Assembly (NCBI GenBank): GCA_902475855.1
Contig: CABSBF010000006.1
Coordinates: 1-64,000, forward strand
Length of the DNA: 64,000 nt
Origin: an uncultured Eubacteriales bacterium
GTDB taxonomy: Bacteria; Bacillota; Clostridia; Oscillospirales; Oscillospiraceae
Direction of reading: 5' to 3'
Position 1 is the first letter of the stretch, and each line of letters opens with the position of its first letter. Positions 32,963-40,224 of the stretch are shown here, one piece after another. Position numbers and translations under genes: made by a program. The notes below the pieces were generated by a model. That model was not told the origin of the DNA. It did not search any database and saw only the letters and a program-made list of their open reading frames with translations.

Positions 32963-33918
32963 GTCATGAGCGCGGCGAAATGGGCGGGGTAATCCGCCTG
33001 TGAAAAGCGCAGCATCTGCCGCACGGCGTTCGGCACGGTGCGCGCCCCCGCGCTGCCGTGTGCCTTGAAGAGAGGTTTTTTCAGGCCAAGGAACATGGAT
33101 GCGCCGCGCAGGGAGAAGTTCAGCTCCTGCGTCAGCTCCGCCGCCGCGGCATCCACAGCGGGGTCATGTTTTGCACGCAGGCGCGCACCGGCGAGCAGCC
33201 CAGTGCCCTCCACCGTCTTCAGCAGGACGTTTCCGGAGAAGCCCTCGCTGACGATTACGTCGTATTCGCCGCTCAGCGCATCGCGCGCCTCCATATTTCC
33301 GGCGAAGTTGATGGGGAGCTTTGACAGGAGCGAATAGGCCTCCTGCACGAAGTGGCTGCCCTTGCCCTCCTCCACGCCGACGGAGAGCAGCCCCACACGG
33401 GGCTTTTCCACGCCGTAGCTCTGCATCAGGGCGACGGCAAGCCGGGCAAAGCCTACCAGGCGGTCCGGCTTGCAGTCCACATTTGCGCCGCAGTCCGCAA
33501 GGCAGATGTCACGGCCTGTTTCGGAGGGAAGGAAGGTGGCAAGCGCCGGTGTGTGTACGCCGGGCAGCCTGCCAAGGAAGGTGATCCCGGCAACGAAGGC
33601 CGCGCCCGTGCTGCCGGCGGTGATCATACCGCCGATTTCCTCATCGCTGCGCAGGCGCTGGATACCGGCGACCAGAGAGGAATCCCGCTGTTTCATGACC
33701 GCCTGAATGGGGTCGTCATGGTTGGTGATGACCGTCGCTGCGGGCATCAGCTCGATGCGCGTGGGGTCATGCGGCAGAGCCTCCAGCGCGGGGCGCAGGA
33801 TCTCCTCCCGGCCCGGAAGGACAAGTGTCGCCTCCGGAACCTCCAGAGAGCAGCGGGCGCATCCGGCAATCAGCTCTTCCGGGTGGTCGCTGCCGAAAAC
33901 ATCAATCAGTATCTTCAT
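32959..33918 (-). CDS. plsX: Phosphate acyltransferase PlsX
   Basis: A 319-residue PlsX, which makes acyl-phosphate from acyl-ACP for phosphatidic acid synthesis. Landmarks are KILIDVFGSDHPEELIAG at the start, AGSTGAAFVAG, LADCGANVDCKPDRLVGFA, LLSVGVEEGKG, EGFSGNVLLKTVEG and the C-terminal GASMFLGLKKPLFKAHGS. The family usually sits with fabD, acpP or rnc; here it is instead the last gene of a TetR-led operon, overlapping the DUF308 gene by 17 bases. It is slightly shorter than the usual 330-340 residues. It may be the main PlsX or a second copy. Confidence 0.92.
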   Translation of the reverse strand: MKILIDVFGSDHPEELIAGCARCSLEVPEATLVLPGREEILRPALEALPHDPTRIELMPAATVITNHDDPIQAVMKQRDSSLVAGIQRLRSDEEIGGMITAGSTGAAFVAGITFLGRLPGVHTPALATFLPSETGRDICLADCGANVDCKPDRLVGFARLAVALMQSYGVEKPRVGLLSVGVEEGKGSHFVQEAYSLLSKLPINFAGNMEARDALSGEYDVIVSEGFSGNVLLKTVEGTGLLAGARLRAKHDPAVDAAAAELTQELNFSLRGASMFLGLKKPLFKAHGSAGARTVPNAVRQMLRFSQADYPAHFAALMT

Positions 33919-34528
33919 TTTTGCTCTTTTCCTCCGCGTCGTCCAGGCCGAAATGCTCGCACAGGTGCTTTTTCCGCGCACGGACACGGACGGTATAGGC
34001 GGTGATCCACACATTTTCGAGGCCGTCGATTGCCAGTGCGATACCGACCGCGCGCGTCTCCGGCATCCACTGCCAGTAGATCGAGGCGACAGCCAGAATA
34101 CTCACGACAAACAGGCACACGCTGGAGGCAATCATTCCGATCCAGCAGGTCATCCCGAAGCCGCGGGCGTCGGTGGAGATCTGAATTTTCAGCAGCGCGT
34201 CCAGCACGACATACACCGACAGAAGCGTCGGGATCATGGGGACGGAGCGTGCAGGCGCGAGAATGATCAGCAGCGAAATGATCCAGCAGAAAATGCCGAT
34301 GGCAAAGTCAAACTGGAAGGCCAGACGGTACAGGTCGTTGCTGAAATAGCCGAGGAGCTTGGCCGCGCCGATCAGCGCGAACAGAATACTCAGAAAGACG
34401 CGCTGGGAAAGTATGAGCGAATCCATCTCCGGGAAAAACACCAGCGCCAGACCGGACAGCACCGTGATGCAGGCGGAGATCACGTTGGTGATCCGCGCAC
34501 CTCTTACAATATTACTGTTTTTCTTCAC
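33902..34528 (-). CDS. HdeD/DUF308-like membrane protein
   Basis: A 208-residue protein with about six membrane helices in paired repeats between residues 10 and 180 and a charged C-terminal tail (RKKHLCEHFGLDDAEEKSKNED). The arrangement fits the DUF308/HdeD family of small membrane proteins, one member of which is linked to acid resistance in E. coli; function here is unknown. The start is a GTG at 34528 with a GGAGAA site, inside the end of the upstream flavoprotein gene (17-base overlap). It also overlaps plsX by 17 bases, so all are translated together. Confidence 0.78.
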   Translation of the reverse strand: MKKNSNIVRGARITNVISACITVLSGLALVFFPEMDSLILSQRVFLSILFALIGAAKLLGYFSNDLYRLAFQFDFAIGIFCWIISLLIILAPARSVPMIPTLLSVYVVLDALLKIQISTDARGFGMTCWIGMIASSVCLFVVSILAVASIYWQWMPETRAVGIALAIDGLENVWITAYTVRVRARKKHLCEHFGLDDAEEKSKNEDTD

Positions 34529-35231
34529 AGCGTTCTCCTTTCGCGCCCGACCAGTGGGCGTCTGCAATGATCTGATAAACGCGCGGATCGACAAGGGGGA
34601 CTTGCAGCGCACGAAGTGTCTGCTCCGGCAGACTGAGGTGCTGTGCATACTCCCGGCCGGCCTCTTCCAGCCGGACAAGCAGATGCTTGCGCGGGATGGC
34701 AAGCTGCTCTACATGCATCAGTTCTCCCTCGGGGCAGAGAATGGGCGTGTAGTTCCTGCCGTGGCACAGCAGGTCGTACTGTTTCAGAAGCGCATCATAC
34801 ATCCCCTCTGCGACGGCGTAGCCGCAGGTGGAGACGATTACCAGCTTTTTCTCTCGAAGATGTGCGTCACGGGGCGTCTGGAAGGCGCAGCCGGTATCGG
34901 TCTGGCCGTGATAGGGCTGCATCAGGCAGAAGGTGCGGTCGGTGAAGGCCTTGAGCAGTGTGGGCATTCCGAAATAATAGAGCGGGAAGCTCTCGATGAT
35001 GACGTCGGCGCTCATAACCTTCTCCAGAAGCTCCGGCATGGAGTCGGAGAAAACGCAGCTTCCGTCGCCGCGCTTCCAGCAGCTCATGCAGCCCGTGCAG
35101 GGCGTGATGGTGCAGTCCGCCAGGGTGACGGTTTCCGTTTCACAGGCAAGCCCGCGCACAAAGGCCTGCGCGAGCAGCAGCGTGTTGCTGGCAGCACCGC
35201 GGGGACTGGCATTGATCAGCAGGGCCTTCAT
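34512..35231 (-). CDS. Flavodoxin-fold NAD(P)H-dependent oxidoreductase
   Basis: A 239-residue flavodoxin-like FMN protein. The start MKALLINASPRGAASNTL is the FMN phosphate-binding loop typical of NADPH-dependent FMN reductases. A cysteine-rich segment CTGCMSCWKRGDGSCVFSD follows near 45-63, and LYYFGMPTLLKAFTDR is typical of the family. The CxxCxxC-like segment suggests an iron-sulphur-flavoprotein relation. It is translated with the TetR gene (4-base overlap) and the DUF308 gene (17-base overlap). A reductase for quinones or electrophiles, induced through the TetR regulator, is the likely role. Confidence 0.85.
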   Translation of the reverse strand: MKALLINASPRGAASNTLLLAQAFVRGLACETETVTLADCTITPCTGCMSCWKRGDGSCVFSDSMPELLEKVMSADVIIESFPLYYFGMPTLLKAFTDRTFCLMQPYHGQTDTGCAFQTPRDAHLREKKLVIVSTCGYAVAEGMYDALLKQYDLLCHGRNYTPILCPEGELMHVEQLAIPRKHLLVRLEEAGREYAQHLSLPEQTLRALQVPLVDPRVYQIIADAHWSGAKGERCEEKQ

Positions 35232-35809
35232 GCTTTTTTCACCTCCGGCGTCCGCGGATGCTCCGCACCGGCGACCAGCGCGTTGCGGATCACGTGCTCA
35301 AACAGCACCGTGACGCGGTGCAGATCGGCCTCCAGCATGGCGTCCCGGTGCAGCAGAAGCCACTGCCCGAACACTCCGTAGAGCGCGTGGCTGCAAACGG
35401 TGAGGATCAGATCTCTGTCCTCCTGCGTACAGGTGAGATTCTCCAGCGCGAGATGGCGGTCGAGCAGGAGCTCCGCGACGCGCTCAAAATATTGCAGCAT
35501 GACCTCGTGGTTTTTCGATGAGAAGATATGGCGGGCGACCTGCGGCTTTTCCAGAAGAAAGCCGAGCGCGCACATCAGCACCTCATCCGGGGTCATTTCC
35601 ATCGGACTGGAATGCAGTGCCTTGGAGAGCTGCGTTTTCAGGAAGTCCTCAAACAGGTCGTAAATGTCGTCATAATGATAGTAGAACGTATTGCGCGTCA
35701 GGCCGCATTCCTCCACGATGTCCCGCACCGTGATTTTATCCATGGGTTTTTCCCGCAAAAGCGTGTGAAGCGCTTCCTGGATAAACCGCCTTGTGACCTG
35801 CTGCTTCAT
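35228..35809 (-). CDS. TetR-family regulator
   Basis: A 193-residue TetR-type regulator. Residues 5-50 form the DNA-binding domain (RFIQEALHTLLREKPMDKITVRDIVEECGLTRNTFYYHY), with the classic NTFYYHYDDIYDL turn; the C-terminal two thirds is a variable ligand domain. It heads an operon with a flavoprotein, a DUF308 protein and plsX and overlaps the next gene by four bases. A consensus promoter and an unusual structured leader lie upstream, so control may be both transcriptional (autorepression) and at the RNA level. Confidence 0.87.
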   Translation of the reverse strand: MKQQVTRRFIQEALHTLLREKPMDKITVRDIVEECGLTRNTFYYHYDDIYDLFEDFLKTQLSKALHSSPMEMTPDEVLMCALGFLLEKPQVARHIFSSKNHEVMLQYFERVAELLLDRHLALENLTCTQEDRDLILTVCSHALYGVFGQWLLLHRDAMLEADLHRVTVLFEHVIRNALVAGAEHPRTPEVKKA

Positions 35810-35844
35810 TCCGACACCCCCTCAGCAGAGCAACCTTTTCCATA

Positions 35845-35956
35845 CATCGGCTGGCTTTTTGAAATCCGAGCCGCCGGCAGGCGGAAGCCCGTCAGGCGAA
35901 AGCAAAAAAATGCCGGCAAAACACGCGGTCAGGTGCGGCTGGCCAGCCATCCGATG
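35845..35956 (-). ncRNA. Structured leader RNA of the TetR operon, unknown type
   Basis: The predicted transcript starts at or next to a 12-bp closing stem (minus strand CATCGGATGGCT near 35956-35945 with AGCCAGCCGATG near 35856-35845, one A-G mismatch). Nested inside are AGCCG/CGGCT and GCCGGCA/TGCCGGC stems and a CCGCC/GGCGG hairpin. It does not match any riboswitch class I know. The same inverted repeats could also be the ends of a small mobile element. No protein can be read across it. Confidence 0.5.
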
Positions 35957-35961
35957 GTATC

Positions 35962-35990
35962 TTTATACCACATTTCCGATTTTTTTTCAA
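35962..35990 (-). promoter_or_regulatory. Promoter of the TetR-flavoprotein-DUF308-plsX operon
   Basis: Minus strand TTGAAA, 17-bp spacer, TATAAA. The predicted start (about 35955) coincides with the 5' strand of the long leader stem. Confidence 0.82.
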
Positions 35991-36063
35991 CACGATTATC
36001 CAAAACAGGGCAATTTGGCAGAGAAATGCCGCTTTGGTTGAAAAGTGCCGGGGAGGTGAAGAA

Positions 36064-36288
36064 ATGAACAGCGAAATTTGGGTCGCGCTGCTGTCGCTGG
36101 CGGGCACACTGTTGGGCTCGGCCTGCGGCGTTCTGACCTCCGCGCGGCTGACGAGCTACCGTATTGCCCAGCTTGAAAAGAAGGTGGACCGGTTGGGCGG
36201 TTTTGGGGAGAGAATCCCGGTACTGGAGGAGCGGGTCAAGGTCGTCAACCACCGGCTCAGCGACCTGGAGGGGGTGATTGGAAAATGA
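36064..36288 (+). CDS. Phage-type lysis accessory protein (XhlA-like)
   Basis: A 74-residue protein with an N-terminal membrane helix (about 5-27) and a coiled-coil C-terminus (IAQLEKKVDRLGG...VLEERVKVVNHRLSDLE). This is the layout of small phage proteins of the XhlA type that sit just before holin and endolysin genes in Firmicute prophages. The start has a GGGGAGGTG site. It overlaps the next gene, a holin-like ORF, by four bases, and that overlaps an amidase by four, a typical lysis cassette. No other phage gene is nearby. The family assignment rests on layout and context. Confidence 0.75.
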   Translation: MNSEIWVALLSLAGTLLGSACGVLTSARLTSYRIAQLEKKVDRLGGFGERIPVLEERVKVVNHRLSDLEGVIGK

Positions 36289-36470
36289 AGGAACGCCTGA
36301 CAAAGCTGCTTTGCATCAAGTCGCTGGTCACGCTCACGCTCACCGCCGTGTTTGCGGCGCTTGCGCTGCGCGGACGCATCACGCCGCAGGAGGTCATGAC
36401 GATCTTTGCGGTCATCATCAGCTTCCACTTTGGCACACAGTCGGAAAAGAACGGAGGAATGCACGCATGA
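36285..36470 (+). CDS. Holin-like small membrane protein
   Basis: A 61-residue protein with a basic N-terminus (MKERLTKLL), one clear membrane helix (about 13-29) and a second hydrophobic segment (about 36-50), and a short polar tail. The size, position between an XhlA-like protein and an N-acetylmuramoyl-L-alanine amidase, and ATGA overlaps on both sides fit a phage holin that forms membrane holes. No single residue proves it. Confidence 0.7.
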   Translation: MKERLTKLLCIKSLVTLTLTAVFAALALRGRITPQEVMTIFAVIISFHFGTQSEKNGGMHA

Positions 36471-37237
36471 AAATCTGTCTGGACGCCGGACACGGCCCAT
36501 GGGACAACCGCTCACCGGCGGTGGCGCGCTATTATGAGGGCAGCCGGATGTTTGAGTATCAGCGCTTTTTGAAAAAAGCGCTGGAGGCCTGCGGGATAGA
36601 GGTTCTCTGCACCCGCAGCTCGGTGCAGGACGACCCCAGCCTCTTTGAACGCGGAACGATGGCCAGGGGCTGCGACCTGTTTCTCAGCCTGCACTCCAAC
36701 GCCGTCGGCAGCAGCGTCAACGACAGCGTGGATTATGTGCGGGTCTACTACCCTGTCAGCGGGCGGGGCAAGGGACTGGCGCAGGGGCTCTCGGAGGTGA
36801 TCGCCTCCGTTATGGGAACACGGCAGACACCGCAGATCCTTGTTCGCTGGAATTCCGCAAAAAATGCGGATTACTACGGCGTTATCCGCTACAGCGCGAA
36901 TGTCGGCGTGACGGGGATGATTCTGGAACACAGCTTCCATACCAACACCCGCATGACAAACTGGCTTTTGCAGGATGAGAATCTCCGGCTGCTTGCTCAG
37001 GCAGAGGCGGCCTGCATTGCCGAATACTACGGCTTGCAGCCGCAGGCGGCGCGCTATGAGCTTCTGAAGGATGTGAAGAACCCCGCCTACCGCACGGCGC
37101 TGGACAAGCTCAATGCCCGCGGCCTGCTGTCGGGACGGGGCGGTGCGGGGGAGGGACTGATCCTCGACCTCGGCGAGGACGCACTGCGCATCCTTGCATT
37201 GCTTGACCGGATGGGACTGCTGGACACAAAAAATTAA
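36467..37237 (+). CDS. N-acetylmuramoyl-L-alanine amidase (endolysin-like)
   Basis: A 256-residue amidase of the Amidase_3 type. The zinc ligands H9 (LDAGHG), E30 (FEYQ) and H76 (SLHSNA) and the catalytic E154 (ILEHSFHTN) are all present, so it should cut the bond between muramic acid and the peptide stem. There is no signal peptide, as in phage endolysins that need a holin. Residues 185-256 form a tail (ELLKDVKNPAYRTALDKLNARGLLSG) resembling a helical wall-binding or regulatory segment. The ATG overlaps the holin stop codon. groES starts 165 bases downstream with its own promoter, so the cassette is a unit of its own. Confidence 0.88.
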   Translation: MKICLDAGHGPWDNRSPAVARYYEGSRMFEYQRFLKKALEACGIEVLCTRSSVQDDPSLFERGTMARGCDLFLSLHSNAVGSSVNDSVDYVRVYYPVSGRGKGLAQGLSEVIASVMGTRQTPQILVRWNSAKNADYYGVIRYSANVGVTGMILEHSFHTNTRMTNWLLQDENLRLLAQAEAACIAEYYGLQPQAARYELLKDVKNPAYRTALDKLNARGLLSGRGGAGEGLILDLGEDALRILALLDRMGLLDTKN

Positions 37238-37269
37238 AAAAATAGTCGTACTTTTTCTTGAAAATCCTC

Positions 37270-37297
37270 TTGACATTTTGGAAAAGATGGGTATGAT
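37270..37297 (+). promoter_or_regulatory. Promoter of groESL
   Basis: TTGACA, 16-bp spacer, TATGAT, with the CIRCE operator directly downstream. Confidence 0.85.
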
Positions 37298-37304
37298 ATA
37301 GGTG

Positions 37305-37331
37305 TTAGCACTCAGAACGATTGAGTGCTAA
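37305..37331 (+). promoter_or_regulatory. CIRCE operator (HrcA site)
   Basis: Perfect TTAGCACTC-N9-GAGTGCTAA, the consensus CIRCE inverted repeat bound by the HrcA heat-shock repressor, at the groESL transcription start. Confidence 0.97.
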
Positions 37332-37401
37332 CACCCCGCTTTGTAAATCAAAGGGATGCGCCGGAATTCCGGAGGCTCCCAAATATCGGAGGTAATAGAT
37401 C

Positions 37402-37686
37402 ATGAAACTGGTTCCCCTTGCAGACCGCGTTCTGCTCAAGCCCGTTGAAGCGATGGAAACCACCGCATCCGGCATCATTCTCTCTACTGCAAACAAAGAA
37501 AAGCCTGTGATCTCTGAAGTCGTGGCTGTCGGCCCCGGCGGCATGGTAGACGGCAACGAGGTCAAGATGGTCGTCAAGCCCGGCGACAAGGTCGTCGTCG
37601 GCAAATATGCAGGAACGGAAATCAAGCTCGACGAGAAGGATTATTCCATCGTCCGTCAGTCCGAGATCCTTGCAATCGTAGAATAA
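37402..37686 (+). CDS. groES: Co-chaperonin GroES
   Basis: A 94-residue GroES, the lid of the GroEL folding chamber. It has the family start KLVPLADRVLLKPVE, the mobile loop EAMETTASGIILSTANKEKP (17-36), which binds GroEL, and the C-terminal EKDYSIVRQSEILAIVE. The start has a CGGAGGTAA site. It is 18 bases before groEL, in the usual operon behind a CIRCE site, so it is repressed by HrcA and induced by heat. Confidence 0.98.
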   Translation: MKLVPLADRVLLKPVEAMETTASGIILSTANKEKPVISEVVAVGPGGMVDGNEVKMVVKPGDKVVVGKYAGTEIKLDEKDYSIVRQSEILAIVE

Positions 37687-39345
<1,659 letters not shown>

Positions 39346-39435
39346 GATTCACCGCAAAGCCTTGAAATTGCTTGATTTTTTGAATGTGCAAAAGCGAATT
39401 TACGCCAAAAATTCAAGCGCATGATAGGGTAACAG

Positions 39436-39474
39436 AAATCGGCACCTGCCTGAAAAAGCAGGTGCCGATTTTTA
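39436..39474 (+). terminator. Terminator of groESL
   Basis: Perfect 14-bp stem (AAATCGGCACCTGC and complement) with an 8-nt loop, then TTTTTA. It is about 90 bases past the groEL stop codon. Confidence 0.82.
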
Positions 39475-39530
39475 TGTTATTCCGCAGCATGGAAACCGTC
39501 AAAAACATCAGCAGGCGAGACAAAAAACAT

Positions 39531-39559
39531 TTGAAATTCTCATCCAACCCTGCTATAAT
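39531..39559 (+). promoter_or_regulatory. Strong promoter before the tandem hairpins
   Basis: TTGAAA, 17-bp spacer, TATAAT. Transcription would start near 39566 and meet a terminator hairpin within a few bases. Confidence 0.85.
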
Positions 39560-39568
39560 AAGTGTACA

Positions 39569-39621
39569 GCGTGTGGCGTTTCTGCGTAAATCCAGTTGGA
39601 GAAACGCCACGCGCCTTTTTT
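39569..39621 (+). terminator. First attenuator hairpin (strong terminator next to the promoter)
   Basis: 15-bp stem (GCGTGTGGCGTTTCT with AGAAACGCCACGCGC, one G-U pair), a 16-nt loop, then six T residues. Almost the whole 56-base predicted transcript is this hairpin, so it is an attenuator or a short RNA. Confidence 0.8.
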
Positions 39622-39682
39622 GCGGAATCGGGTGAGAAATGGTAAGATGGGAGAAAACTTCATAGGCAAATCGTGTAGCAGA

Positions 39683-39727
39683 AATGCGTAAGTCCGGATG
39701 TGTTGGGACTTGCGCATTTTTTATTTT
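39683..39727 (+). terminator. Second attenuator/terminator hairpin before the pseudogene
   Basis: 13-bp stem (AATGCGTAAGTCC with GGACTTGCGCATT, one G-U), a 10-nt loop, then TTTTTTATTTT, ending just before the ribosome binding site of the MATE remnant. Its right arm could also pair with the loop of the first hairpin. Confidence 0.75.
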
Positions 39728-39746
39728 AGAAAGAAAGGTGATTTTT

Positions 39747-40010
39747 TTGGAAACCGGAAATCAGTTTTTGGGGACGGAGCATATCGGCAAGCTCATGCGG
39801 CAGTATGCCATCCCCTGCATCATCTCGCTGCTGGTGGGTACGGTGGCGCTCCAGTTGGTGGAGAGATCTCCACCGGGGAGCTTCCTGTCCTCGGCCATTT
39901 GCAACTGGATGGTTGGACATCCTGTGGAAAACCAGTACAAGGTCATCACGGACCTTGCCGCAAAAGGCCCTTGTGTCATTATAGGGGGCGGCTCCGACTG
40001 CATGGCATAG
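39747..40010 (+). pseudogene. Remnant fused from a MATE efflux pump start and a cytidylate-kinase-like gene
   Basis: The frame opens with a TTG start behind an AAAGGTG site. It reads like the N-terminus of a MATE efflux pump (TGNQFLGTEHIGKLMRQYAIPCIISLLVG, in short segments), then switches without a stop into PPGSFLSSAI ... YKVITDLAAKGPCVIIG, which resembles the middle of a cytidylate-kinase-like family protein, and stops at SDCMA. MATE pumps are over 400 residues and this has 87 codons. In related gut Clostridia such kinase-like domains are found beside MATE genes, so an internal deletion joining the two is plausible. It is not expected to transport anything. Confidence 0.6.
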
Positions 40011-40160
40011 CTGGCAAGCCTATTCAGCGGTTTGCACAATTTCCGTTGTAAATATGTGTCTAACTGCCTGGAGATGTTTCAGGTTTGTTGCCCTTTCTCT
40101 TTGTAATTCTGGCACTTTTTGTGTACTTTGACGTTTTTTTGAAAAAGTTACAATCTGCTT

Positions 40161-40189
40161 TTGCTTTTGTGGAAGCGACATAGTATAAT
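40161..40189 (+). promoter_or_regulatory. Promoter of the L,D-transpeptidase gene
   Basis: TTGCTT, 17-bp spacer, TATAAT, about 25 bases before the ribosome binding site (ACAAGGAGGAC). Confidence 0.82.
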
Positions 40190-40224
40190 GGGGTGCAGAG
40201 AAACAGAAACAAGGAGGACATGGA

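Noticed and set aside
35845..35956. A c-di-GMP or cobalamin riboswitch in the TetR leader
   Set aside because: The conserved cores of these aptamers are absent, so no class was assigned.
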